From Moduliflexus sp964602655 (lineage in GTDB: Bacteria > Moduliflexota > Moduliflexia > Moduliflexales > Moduliflexaceae): a stretch of DNA of 64,000 nt. Positions 53,821 through 62,143 of the stretch are shown piece after piece. The stretch is from NCBI GenBank assembly GCA_964602655.1, contig CAZRSF010000031.1, positions 3,013-67,012 on the forward strand, read 5' to 3'. The translations under genes were made by a program, and so were the position numbers. Every line of letters begins with the position of its first letter. The first letter of the stretch is position 1. The notes under the pieces were generated by a model. That model ran no database searches and was not told the origin of the DNA. It was given only the letters and a program-made list of their open reading frames with translations.

Positions 53821-54018
53821 TTCTACTTTGTTCGACTCGAAAACGTCACGTTTTGCCCTGAAAGGGCAGGGGAATACAGCCTGGGGATGCATCCCCAGGA
53901 ATACGGCCAGCCACCGATGCGCCCTGAAGGGGCGGGAGCCTGTTCCCAGCGGTTGAAACCGCTGTCTGTACCCCGATGCCCTTTCAGGGCAAGGAAAACG
54001 AAATGTAACAAAGTAGAA
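53821..54018. repeat. MITE-like element with 12-bp perfect inverted ends and GCCCTGAAAGGGC core
   Basis: TTCTACTTTGTT (53821-53832) and its exact inverted copy (54007-54018) flank a core from GCCCTGAAAGGGC (53855-53867) to GCCCTTTCAGGGC (53978-53990), with CTGGGGATGCATCCCCAG and CAGCGGTTGAAACCGCTG inside. Same core family as 43853-43962 but unrelated flanking repeats. Confidence 0.8.
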
Positions 54019-54218
54019 TTAGTCTCGTTAGTTAAAATAATCGCCAGCAGAAGAATGGCGAGAATTTTGACAACCCAAGGATTCCCTGGCTCTTGAATAT
54101 AGTCAATAAGCAAATCTGGCTCATTTGCGGCAACGATCACAACAAGGGCACAACAAACCACGACGACAAATAACGCGATTTTGAGTATCCACTGTCCTAA
54201 TCGGTCGTTCCAACTCAT
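53823..54218 (-). CDS. Small two-TM membrane protein whose end is repeat-encoded
   Basis: A 131-residue frame. Residues 1-67 contain two hydrophobic segments (9-30 and 47-63) and look like a genuine small membrane protein; the remaining C-terminal half is encoded by the repeat element at 53821-54018, and its sequence (ALKGHRGTDSGFNRWEQ) is of the kind produced by such elements in other frames. The element probably inserted near the original stop. Function unknown. The minus-strand ATG at 54218 lacks a strong ribosome site. Confidence 0.5.
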   Translation of the reverse strand: MSWNDRLGQWILKIALFVVVVCCALVVIVAANEPDLLIDYIQEPGNPWVVKILAILLLAIILTNETNSTLLHFVFLALKGHRGTDSGFNRWEQAPAPSGRIGGWPYSWGCIPRLYSPALSGQNVTFSSRTK

Positions 54219-54355
54219 ACATCATATTGTGAGTATGATTATTGATGATTCATATCAAAATAATCATACCGTAATGCCCGAACAATAATTTAGCTGCTTG
54301 ACGCATCACAATGAGAGCACAGAGCCTATCAAGTATCAAAACACTACGGCATTTC

Positions 54356-55405
54356 TCATGCCTCAAGCGCGGCGCGAATCTGGGGCAGCGCCTCCCGCGC
54401 GATCTCTTCCCCTTTGCGAATGCATTCCTGCGGTTTATTGAAATCTACCAACCGAATCTCTGCCAAATCCGGGACTAACAGAATGTCGGGCGGCGATTGC
54501 GCAAAATTCGCTTCAGCGAGGTAGCCTTGCATGATGTTGATCGAATTGAAAATGACGCGAAACATGTCGGGCAGATCGAGGCCGCTTTCGTCTTTTTTTA
54601 CCCAATCGCTCAGGAACGACGCTTTTTCGCTCAACACTTCGCGCCCGCGCTCGACTTTATCGTCGAACCACTCTTCCACCACCTGCGCCGGCCCTTCGAT
54701 CAAGCTCCGTCCTTTCTGCAAGGCGTCTCTGAGAAACGGCGGCAGCGCGGTTTCTCCTGCTCGCAGGCTGAGCGCCTTCTCCGCCGCGTCGTTTCGTCTC
54801 TGTTCTTCTTCGATTTGTTCGGGCGATTTGATGTACGACCGTTTGGACATTTCCGCGGCAAGATTCACCGCAATCACCACGTCTGCGCCGAGCATTCGCG
54901 CCGCGCGCACAGGGACCGGCGTGACAATGCCGCCGTCCACGAGAAAGCGATGCTCGTCCGGGACTGGCGTAAAGATGCCGGGAATAGACATGCTGGCGCG
55001 GACAGCCTTGACGGCGTCGCCGCTGGTAAAGATGACTTCTTCGCCGGTGGCGACATCGGCAGCGATAGCGGCAAAGGGGATCGAGAACTCTTCAATGCGT
55101 AGATCGCCCAACAACGTTCTCAGCAGTTTTTCGATGTGTTTGCCGCCGAACAGACCGGAGACGGGAATCTGCGGATCGAGCAGCCCGGCCATATTTTTCC
55201 AGTCGAATTTTTCCAGCAGCGCTTCGACCTGCGGCAATGCGCCTGCCGCATAAGCTGCGCCGACAATCGCGCCCATGCTTGTTCCGGCGATGCAATCCAC
55301 CGGCAGACCTTCGTTCCGCAACACGCGCAGAATGCCGATATGCGCAAACCCTCGCGCCGAGCCGCTGCCGAGGGCTAATCCGAGTTTTTTACGTAAAGGG
55401 TTCAT
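54356..55405 (-). CDS. Patatin-like phospholipase, RssA-like
   Basis: A 349-residue patatin-family hydrolase. GSGSARGFAHIG forms the oxyanion-hole loop, G41-T-S43-M-G is the nucleophile elbow with S43, and D157-G-G is the catalytic Asp. The N-terminal segment and length are close to the RssA/NTE-type bacterial patatins. The last 140 residues, with an Arg/Glu-rich helix region, may serve as a regulatory end. It is expected to hydrolyse phospholipids or lysophospholipids at the membrane face. Confidence 0.93.
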   Translation of the reverse strand: MNPLRKKLGLALGSGSARGFAHIGILRVLRNEGLPVDCIAGTSMGAIVGAAYAAGALPQVEALLEKFDWKNMAGLLDPQIPVSGLFGGKHIEKLLRTLLGDLRIEEFSIPFAAIAADVATGEEVIFTSGDAVKAVRASMSIPGIFTPVPDEHRFLVDGGIVTPVPVRAARMLGADVVIAVNLAAEMSKRSYIKSPEQIEEEQRRNDAAEKALSLRAGETALPPFLRDALQKGRSLIEGPAQVVEEWFDDKVERGREVLSEKASFLSDWVKKDESGLDLPDMFRVIFNSINIMQGYLAEANFAQSPPDILLVPDLAEIRLVDFNKPQECIRKGEEIAREALPQIRAALEA

Positions 55406-55425
55406 TAGTTGGTTATCCTAAGGGA

Positions 55426-55626
55426 AAACCTCACAGGTTTCGAAAACCTGTGAGGTTTCAACCCGATATCATGACCCATAAGACCGGAAAGTACGAGCAA
55501 GAGTAAAAAATGTCTTAAAAATATGCGCAGGGGCGAGATTTCCGTCTCGTTGCCGACATGGAAACGTCGCCCCGCAATGTGAAAAGAAATCCAGCCCTTG
55601 TCAGGGGCGAACCCCTGACAGGGCTG
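55426..55626. repeat. Three palindromes between the patatin and NuoF-like genes
   Basis: AAACCTCACAGGTTT / AAACCTGTGAGGTTT at 55426-55458 (perfect 15-bp arms, CGA loop), a GGGGCGAGATTTCC / GGAAACGTCGCCCC pair near 55530-55575, and CAGCCCTTGTCAGGGG / CCCCTGACAGGGCTG at 55592-55626. No gene is visible between 55406 and 55633. Confidence 0.8.
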
Positions 55627-55633
55627 AGAATGC

Positions 55634-57304
55634 CTATGCCGCTTTTTTCAGCGGTTCGGGCTGATGTTTTTTCTTCTTCAGCAGTTCGAATTCACAGATA
55701 TTCGTTTCGCAGTAATGGTCATTGATGTGCGCTTCGATCTCGGAGCGGAAATATCGGAGGCCGGTCACAATCGGCGCGGGGGCGGTCTGGCCGAGGCCGC
55801 AGAAACAGGAGTTGATCATGTGATCGCCTAACTCCAGCGCCTGTTCCAGGTCGTGCAGCGTGCCCGTGCCGCCGGAAATACGAACGAACGTATCGTATAA
55901 TTGTCTGGTGCCGATGCGGCAGGGGACGCATTTGCCGCAGGATTCGACTTTGAAAAAGTTCAGCAGCACCTTGATCAGGTCAACGACGCAGGTGCGCTCG
56001 TCGCAAATCAACAATGCGCCGGAGCCCATCGAGAGGCCGTATTTGCCCATTGATTCGAAATCCATCGGCACATCGAGCAATTCTTTCGGGATAATCGAGC
56101 CGGAACTCCCGCCGGTCTGGGCTAATTTGAACTCAGCGCCATCTTCCATGCCGCCGCCGTAGAATTCGACCACTTCGCGCAGCGTGATGCCCATCGGCAC
56201 TTCGATCAGGCCGGTATTATTGATATTGCCGAGCATGGTATAGACTTTCGTGCCGGTCGAATTTTCCGTGCCGAAGCTCTTGAACCATTCTGCCCCATTC
56301 AGAATGATCGGCGGCAGATTGGCGAGCGTTTCGACGTTGTTGACTAAGGTCGGTTTCTGATGCAGTCCGGCGGTCGGCGGGAAGGGCGGGCGTTTGCGCG
56401 GTTCGCCGCGTTCGCCTTCCAGCGAACTCAGCAGGGCGGTTTCTTCGCCGCAGACATACGCGCCTGCGCCGGAATGGACAAAGACATCGAAATCGAAACC
56501 GGAACCGAGAATATTTTTTCCTAATAATCCTAAGTCACGCGCCTGGTCAATCGCTTTCAACAGGCGGCTGTAGGCCAGCGTATATTCGCCGCGAATGTAA
56601 ATATAGCCTTGCGTCGCGCCGATGCAGTACGCCGCAATCGCCATGCCTTCCAGCAATCTGTGCGGGTCGCCTTCGATAATCAGGCGGTCTTTGAACGTGC
56701 CCGGTTCGGATTCGTCGGCATTGCACACCACGTATTTTTGATCCGCGTTGACGGCGACGGAAAATTCCATCTTGCGACCGGTCGGGAAGCCTGCGCCGCC
56801 GCGTCCGCGCAGCGCCGACGCCTTGATCTCGTCGAGCGTCTGGCGCGGCGTCATCTCTGTCAGCGCTTTGCCGAACGCCATATAGCCATCTACGGCGATA
56901 GCGTCTTCGATACTTTCGGGGTTGATTTCTCCGCAATTCTTCAGGACGATTTTCTGTTGTTCATCAAGATGTTTCGTGGTTTTGGGAAGCCGAACGATGT
57001 TGCCGGTGAGGGGTTTGGCGTCTGCTAACAAGCTTCTGACGATCCGGCCTTTATAGAGATGCTCTTCCACGATGAGCGCGGCGGCATCCGCTGTGACACC
57101 CTGATAGATGACGCCTTCGGGATAGACGGAGACGGCAGGCAATCGAATGCCTGTCCCCGGCCCGCCGGTTTCGACCACCATGATTTCGTTTGCTAACTCC
57201 CGCTTCGCAAGCTCCTCCCGCAAACGCTGCAACACGTGCTCTGATCCGCGCAACTGACTTTCCGGATCGGTGGATACCAAGACATGCGCTCGATAGATTG
57301 GCAT
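55634..57304 (-). CDS. NuoF/HydB-like NADH-binding flavoprotein without N-terminal Fe-S ligands
   Basis: A 556-residue NuoF-family subunit. It carries the FMN loop (ALRGRGGAGFPTGRK), the NADH-binding region, and the N3-type [4Fe-4S] ligands in SCGKCVPCRIG with a fourth Cys in CFCGLGQ. The N-terminal thioredoxin-like domain is present (VSVYPEGVIYQGV) but all four 2Fe-2S cysteines are replaced (for example VLVSTDPES, ETGGPGTGI), and the C-terminal double ferredoxin of HydB is absent. AAGGAGG precedes the ATG. It is divergent from the hydrogenase operon and may form an alternative diaphorase module with it. Confidence 0.9.
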   Translation of the reverse strand: MPIYRAHVLVSTDPESQLRGSEHVLQRLREELAKRELANEIMVVETGGPGTGIRLPAVSVYPEGVIYQGVTADAAALIVEEHLYKGRIVRSLLADAKPLTGNIVRLPKTTKHLDEQQKIVLKNCGEINPESIEDAIAVDGYMAFGKALTEMTPRQTLDEIKASALRGRGGAGFPTGRKMEFSVAVNADQKYVVCNADESEPGTFKDRLIIEGDPHRLLEGMAIAAYCIGATQGYIYIRGEYTLAYSRLLKAIDQARDLGLLGKNILGSGFDFDVFVHSGAGAYVCGEETALLSSLEGERGEPRKRPPFPPTAGLHQKPTLVNNVETLANLPPIILNGAEWFKSFGTENSTGTKVYTMLGNINNTGLIEVPMGITLREVVEFYGGGMEDGAEFKLAQTGGSSGSIIPKELLDVPMDFESMGKYGLSMGSGALLICDERTCVVDLIKVLLNFFKVESCGKCVPCRIGTRQLYDTFVRISGGTGTLHDLEQALELGDHMINSCFCGLGQTAPAPIVTGLRYFRSEIEAHINDHYCETNICEFELLKKKKHQPEPLKKAA

Positions 57305-57381
57305 AACGTTCCTCCTTTTGTGGTGAACGGATTGGCGCGGTCGAAAATTTTCCGGCCTGTTCTTCTGGATATTTCAACGAA

Positions 57382-57436
57382 TTCCTGATATCAGGAAACT
57401 TTCCTGACATCTTGCGCTTGACAAGAACCGCTCTTG
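57382..57436. promoter_or_regulatory. Palindromes in the divergent hydrogenase control region
   Basis: TTCCTGATATCAGGAA is a perfect 16-bp palindrome (57382-57397), followed by a TTTCCTGACA half-copy; CAAGA-N5-TCTTG is at 57422-57436 next to TTGACA (57418-57423). The region separates the divergent NuoF-like gene and the 57556 operon, so a shared regulator is plausible. Confidence 0.5.
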
Positions 57437-57555
57437 TTTTAAAGGATGCCTTCGGTTTGTTCTTACCACGCACCGTCCTGTGTCAGTGTAAAAAAGTCAA
57501 GAATTCTTTGATGTGGCGACGAAAGAAATAGAAGGCGCAAGAGAGTAACTATCTT

Positions 57556-57828
57556 ATGAATATTGAAACAGAAAAATCGTGTCTGTATCTGTGTATGGGG
57601 TCTGCCTGCCATCAATTAGGCGTGTATCAGGTGCTGCCCGTTCTTCAGAAACTTCTCATCCAGCATCGCATGGATATCGAGGTCGAATTGAAGGGCGCGT
57701 TTTGCCTTGGCCCATGTTCGGAAGGGATTGTATTGAAGTACAAAGACAAATTATTCCGGTTTATTCGTCCTCAGAACATCGAAGAAAAATTTGTGAACGA
57801 AATATTACCATGCCTTTCAAAGGAGTAA
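57556..57828 (+). CDS. Thioredoxin-like [2Fe-2S] ferredoxin
   Basis: A 90-residue protein with the C-x4-C ... C-x3-C ligand set of NuoE-type/thioredoxin-like ferredoxins: C13, C18, C50 and C54. It lacks the N-terminal helical domain of NuoE. Small proteins of this kind are found near electron-bifurcating hydrogenases, where they could serve as an extra electron carrier or fill in for the cluster missing in the divergent NuoF-like protein. It heads the hydrogenase operon. Confidence 0.85.
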   Translation: MNIETEKSCLYLCMGSACHQLGVYQVLPVLQKLLIQHRMDIEVELKGAFCLGPCSEGIVLKYKDKLFRFIRPQNIEEKFVNEILPCLSKE

Positions 57829-57930
57829 CGGCCATTGTAGGCGCATCTCTCCCCCATACCGCCGGTTTTCCTGTGCAGCGATTCGTGGTTGCCGGGTCAT
57901 GCTCGAATCGTCTGTCATGGCAAAACGATA

Positions 57931-58455
57931 ATGAAAATTATGCCAATACCTGCGTCAGATAAATTATGGAAGCTCCTCTGGGATTATGATCCGAACGGCT
58001 TAGTCGTTGTGGATCGCAACCTTCGGATCCGCTTAGCGAATCCAGCATTTTGCGAGATGTTGAAAAAAACTGATACGGAACTGTTGGATCGCAACCTTGA
58101 AACCGTGCTTGGCGATGTTGAGGATGTCAAAACCGCCTGGCGCGAAAACAAGGTCATGAAATGCCCGGAGCGGGAATATCCGCAGTATCACCTGTACGCC
58201 CGCCGCGTCATCTTCCCCATTAAAGACGAGGGGTTGATGGCCTGCATTATGGTGGATTTGACGCATGAATGGCAGCAACAGAATGAAATGGCGCGAATTC
58301 AGCGCGAGACGCTCGAACAGGTCAATCAGGTGGTCAATAAACACATGCACGTCGCGCAGGAAGTGGCCGGTTTGTTGGGAGAAGCGACCGCAGAAACCAA
58401 GGTCAGCCTCTTGAAATTGCGGGCGATGATAGAACAAGAGGTGTTACAGGGATGA
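57931..58455 (+). CDS. PAS-domain protein of the hydrogenase operon
   Basis: A 174-residue protein from the ATG at 57931 (TTG at 57889 is the alternative). Residues 10-105 form a PAS domain (LWDYDPNGLVVVDRNLRIRLANPAF), followed by a helical region with conserved HMHVAQEVAGLLGEATAE. It overlaps the following SpoIIE-like gene by four bases (ATGA). PAS plus SpoIIE-like phosphatase pairs are repeatedly seen next to [FeFe]-hydrogenase genes and are thought to control them. One Cys in the PAS (C-E-M-L-K) could bind a redox cofactor, but this is not shown. Confidence 0.85.
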   Translation: MKIMPIPASDKLWKLLWDYDPNGLVVVDRNLRIRLANPAFCEMLKKTDTELLDRNLETVLGDVEDVKTAWRENKVMKCPEREYPQYHLYARRVIFPIKDEGLMACIMVDLTHEWQQQNEMARIQRETLEQVNQVVNKHMHVAQEVAGLLGEATAETKVSLLKLRAMIEQEVLQG

Positions 58456-59615
58456 AGCATTTCCTTGATATTTCCTCTCAAGCGCTGAATAAATTCGGCG
58501 AGGAAATCTGCGGCGATCAGATCAAAATCGCGCGGACGGATAAAAAGACCTGGATCGTCCTGTCGGACGGCTTAGGCAGCGGCATCAAAGCCAGTATTCT
58601 CGCGACGCTGACCTCCCAAATCATCATCACGATGCTCAACGCAGAAGCGTCCTTAGATGATGTTATGGAGACGATTATCGGGACGCTGCCGATTTGTAAG
58701 GTGCGCAATATCGCGTACGCGACGTTTACGATTATCGAAATAGACCATGCCGATTACCGCTTTCGCGTCATTAACTTCGACAATCCCGACATTTTCTTTT
58801 TCAAATCCGGGGGCAAAATCAATCCGCTGGAGTCGCGCGAAGTGGTGATGTTCGACAAAAAGATTATTCTGCGAGAAGGGCAGTTGATGGAAGGCGACTT
58901 TTTAGCGGCGATCAGCGACGGCGTCTGGTATGCCGGATTGGGAAAAGCGTTCAATTTCGGCTGGGGCTGGCAGAATATCGCCGATTTCATGGCGGAAATT
59001 TTGACGGAGCGGGTGAATTCGGCGCAAACCGTTGTCGAACGGGTGATTGATCATACGAATATTTTGTACGGCGGCAAACCCGGCGATGATGCGACGCTGC
59101 TCGGCTTGTATTTGCGCCAGCGGCATTCGGCGATGATTTTTACCGGGCCGCCGTTGAATCCGCAGGACGATGCCCACCATGCCGCGCGGCTGATGGCGTT
59201 CGACGGGCGGAAAATCGTCTGCGGCGGCACGACCGGGAATATCGTGGCGAGACATCTGAATCAGGAAATCGAAATAGACTTGGCGACGATTCAACCGGAT
59301 ACGCCGCCAATCGGGCATTTGGACGGCATTGATTTGATGACAGAGGGGATTCTCACGATCAGCAAGGCGATTGATTATATCCAGGAATTGCGCGGCGATT
59401 ATACGCGCCTGCCGACGGAAATCAACGGGGCAACGATGCTGGCGTTGGAAATTTTGTATGCGGATGACATTTATTTTTTAGTGGGGCAGCAGATTAATCC
59501 GTTTTATCAGAATCCGTTGCTGCCGATGAGCATTTCGATTCGGAAGAATTTGATCGAGCAGTTAGCGCACGTGCTGCGCGATTTACATAAAGACATCACG
59601 ATTGAGTATTGTTGA
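58452..59615 (+). CDS. SpoIIE-type PP2C phosphatase of the hydrogenase operon
   Basis: A 387-residue PPM-family phosphatase. The metal-binding Asp residues are in CGDQIKI, LSDGLGSG, ISDGVWYAG and GDDATLL, in standard order for SpoIIE/RsbU. The last 150 residues form a further domain with GGTTGN and STISKAIDY-like motifs, not recognised. It overlaps the PAS gene by four bases, so PAS-phosphatase coupling is likely, giving redox- or gas-dependent dephosphorylation of an unknown target. Confidence 0.9.
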   Translation: MKHFLDISSQALNKFGEEICGDQIKIARTDKKTWIVLSDGLGSGIKASILATLTSQIIITMLNAEASLDDVMETIIGTLPICKVRNIAYATFTIIEIDHADYRFRVINFDNPDIFFFKSGGKINPLESREVVMFDKKIILREGQLMEGDFLAAISDGVWYAGLGKAFNFGWGWQNIADFMAEILTERVNSAQTVVERVIDHTNILYGGKPGDDATLLGLYLRQRHSAMIFTGPPLNPQDDAHHAARLMAFDGRKIVCGGTTGNIVARHLNQEIEIDLATIQPDTPPIGHLDGIDLMTEGILTISKAIDYIQELRGDYTRLPTEINGATMLALEILYADDIYFLVGQQINPFYQNPLLPMSISIRKNLIEQLAHVLRDLHKDITIEYC

Positions 59616-59684
59616 GGCGCAAGAAGGACGGCTGCCGGGTCACGCCGCGCCGTTCGAATATTCACACATCGCAGGAGGTTTGAC

Positions 59685-60236
59685 ATGTTAAACACCTTAC
59701 ACATCAACCCTGATCCGCGTGAAAAGGTACTCCCGCAGGAGTCCTACGCGCAGTTGGACCAGTATTTGGAGACGTTGGATATTACGCAGGACGATCCCAG
59801 AAAAAAGGAATATCTGATTCAGGCGCTGCACAAAGCGCAGCATATTTTCGGGTATCTGCCGGAAGAAGTGCAGTTGCATATCGCCGATTGTTTCGGCGTG
59901 CATCATGCCGAAGTGTCCGGCGTGATCAGCTTTTACAACTATTTCACGACGACGCCGAAAGGACAAAATCAGATCAATGTCTGCATGGGCACGGCGTGTT
60001 ACGTGCGCGGCGCGGACAAAGTGCTGGCGGAATTCGAGCGCGTGCTGAATATCAAATCGGGCGAAGTCACGGAAGACAAACGCTTTTCGATTGAAAGCCT
60101 GCGCTGCGTCGGCGCATGCGGCCTTGCGCCAGTGGTCATGATTAACGACAAAGTATTCGGCAAAGTCACCCCGGAAAATGTGCGCGGGATTGTCGAAAGC
60201 TATTTGGTGGAAAATGAAAGCAAGGAGGGCAAATAG
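59685..60236 (+). CDS. hydC: NuoE-like subunit of trimeric [FeFe] hydrogenase (HydC)
   Basis: A 183-residue NuoE-type protein. The N-terminal helical domain (LHKAQHIFGYLPEEVQLHIAD) is followed by the 2Fe-2S ligands C-x4-C (NVCMGTAC) and C-x3-C (RCVGACG). AGGAGG precedes the ATG. It is the smallest subunit of the NADH- and ferredoxin-linked (group A3, electron-bifurcating) hydrogenase. Its stop is immediately followed by the hydB start. Confidence 0.95.
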   Translation: MLNTLHINPDPREKVLPQESYAQLDQYLETLDITQDDPRKKEYLIQALHKAQHIFGYLPEEVQLHIADCFGVHHAEVSGVISFYNYFTTTPKGQNQINVCMGTACYVRGADKVLAEFERVLNIKSGEVTEDKRFSIESLRCVGACGLAPVVMINDKVFGKVTPENVRGIVESYLVENESKEGK

Positions 60237-62114
60237 ATGGAAAAGATCAGCTCGTATCAAGAGTTGTTGGACGTCTATAGTCAAGTGAAACCTCTGCTGG
60301 ACAACCGGGTCAACTTCGAGAACAAAGACGCGGGCAGGACGACGGTGCTTGTCTGCGGCGGCACAGGCTGCCAGGCGTCGGAAAGCCAGCAGATCGTGAA
60401 GAATTTCGAACGCCTGATTCAAGAAGAACATCTGGTGGACATGGTGGATGTCTCGATCACCGGCTGCTTCGGTTTCTGCGAAAAAGGCCCCATCGTCAAA
60501 GTGTTCCCGGATAACGTCTTTTACGTGCAAGTGACGCCGAACGACGTGGAAGAAATCGTCCAGACGCATCTGATTGAAAATAAGCGCGTCAAACGTCTGC
60601 TGTACGAAGAACCGAGCCTCAAGAAAAAAGTCGAAACGCAGTCGGAAATGAATTTTTATAAAAAGCAGCATCGCATCGCATTGCGGAACTGCGGCTTGAT
60701 CAACCCGGAAAAAATCGAAGAGTACATCGCCAACTCCGGCTATCAGGCGCTTGGCAAAGTGTTGACCAGCATGACGCCGGAGCAGGTCATTCAACAAGTC
60801 AAGAAATCGGGACTCGGCGGACGCGGCGGCGGCGGCTTCCTGACCGGTCAGAAATGGGAAATCACCCGAAACGCGCAGGGCGAAGAAAAATTCATCATCT
60901 GCAACGCGGATGAAGGCGATCCGGGCGCATTCATGGATCGTTCGATTATGGAAGGCGATTCCCACAGCGTGTTGGAAGCGATGGCAATTGCCGGGTACGC
61001 GATTGGCGCGAATCACGGCTACATCTACATCCGCGCGGAGTATCCGTTGGCGATTCGGCGTCTGGAACGCGCGTTAGAACAAGCCAAATTTTATGGATTG
61101 CTTGGCAACAACATTATGGGCACGGATTTCAGCTTTGACGTGCAGATCAAATTAGGCGCCGGCGCGTTCGTCTGCGGCGAAGAAACGGCGCTGATTCATT
61201 CCATCGAAGGGACGCGCGGCGAGCCGACCACCAAACCGCCGTTCCCGTCCATCTCGGGCGTCTGGGAAAAGCCGACCAATGTCAATAACGTGGAAACGTT
61301 GGCCAATATCCCGCAGATTATTTTAAACGGCGCGGAATGGTATAGCGCCATCGGAACAGAAAAATCGAAAGGGACGAAAGTCTTTGCCTTAGCCGGGCAA
61401 ATCAATAACGTCGGGCTTGTGGAAGTGCCGATGGGGACGGTCTTGCGTGAGATTATTTATGAAATCGGCGGCGGCGTCAAAGGCGGCGAATTCAAAGCGG
61501 TGCAGACCGGCGGGCCCTCCGGCGGCTGCATTCCGAAACAATTCCTCGATACGCCGATTGATTATCAATCGTTGACGGCGATTGGCTCGATGATGGGCTC
61601 CGGCGGCATGATTGTCTTGAGCGAAAAAGACTGCATGGTCAACATCGCCAAATATTATTTAGAATTCACGGTGGACGAATCGTGCGGCAAATGCACGCCG
61701 TGCCGCATCGGCAATAAACGCCTGCATGAAATTCTGACTGAGATTACCGAAGGACGCGGCACGGAGGAGGATTTGGCGGAATTGCAGGAACTCTCCACCA
61801 TCATCAAAGATACGTCGCTCTGCGGCCTCGGCCAGACCGCGCCGAATCCGGTGCTCAGCACCATGAAGTATTTTATGGACGAATACAACGCGCATGTTCA
61901 TGAAAAACGCTGTCCGGCGGGCGCGTGTCAGAAATTGCTGAAGTATGAGATCGTGGCGGATGCGTGTATCGGCTGTACGGCCTGCGCCAGAGTCTGTCCG
62001 GTGAATTGCATCGCCGGTTCGCCGAAGAAAGTGCATGAGATCGATCAGAGCAAATGCATCAAATGCGGCGCATGTATGGCGAAATGTAAATTCAAGGCGA
62101 TTATCAAACATTAG
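60237..62114 (+). CDS. hydB: NuoF-like flavoprotein subunit of trimeric [FeFe] hydrogenase (HydB)
   Basis: A 625-residue flavoprotein. The N-terminal thioredoxin-like domain has all four 2Fe-2S ligands (C40, C45, C77, C81), the FMN loop is LGGRGGGGFLTGQ, the NADH site follows, the [4Fe-4S] ligands are in SCGKCTPCRIG and CGLGQ, and a C-terminal double ferredoxin has CIGCTACARVCPVNC and CIKCGACMAKC. It oxidises NADH (or reduces NAD) and splits electrons with ferredoxin in the complex. It lies between hydC and hydA. Confidence 0.95.
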   Translation: MEKISSYQELLDVYSQVKPLLDNRVNFENKDAGRTTVLVCGGTGCQASESQQIVKNFERLIQEEHLVDMVDVSITGCFGFCEKGPIVKVFPDNVFYVQVTPNDVEEIVQTHLIENKRVKRLLYEEPSLKKKVETQSEMNFYKKQHRIALRNCGLINPEKIEEYIANSGYQALGKVLTSMTPEQVIQQVKKSGLGGRGGGGFLTGQKWEITRNAQGEEKFIICNADEGDPGAFMDRSIMEGDSHSVLEAMAIAGYAIGANHGYIYIRAEYPLAIRRLERALEQAKFYGLLGNNIMGTDFSFDVQIKLGAGAFVCGEETALIHSIEGTRGEPTTKPPFPSISGVWEKPTNVNNVETLANIPQIILNGAEWYSAIGTEKSKGTKVFALAGQINNVGLVEVPMGTVLREIIYEIGGGVKGGEFKAVQTGGPSGGCIPKQFLDTPIDYQSLTAIGSMMGSGGMIVLSEKDCMVNIAKYYLEFTVDESCGKCTPCRIGNKRLHEILTEITEGRGTEEDLAELQELSTIIKDTSLCGLGQTAPNPVLSTMKYFMDEYNAHVHEKRCPAGACQKLLKYEIVADACIGCTACARVCPVNCIAGSPKKVHEIDQSKCIKCGACMAKCKFKAIIKH

Positions 62115-62143
62115 ACATTCGATTCTTTTCGAAGCCTTCCCTC

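Noticed and set aside
53797..53892. N-terminal extension of the DUF374 protein
   Set aside because: Encoded by the repeat element; the ATG at 53796 has a ribosome site and fits the family start.
59697..61016. Long minus-strand open frame (439 codons)
   Set aside because: Complementary to hydC and hydB, which carry clear cofactor motifs; the translation is low-complexity.
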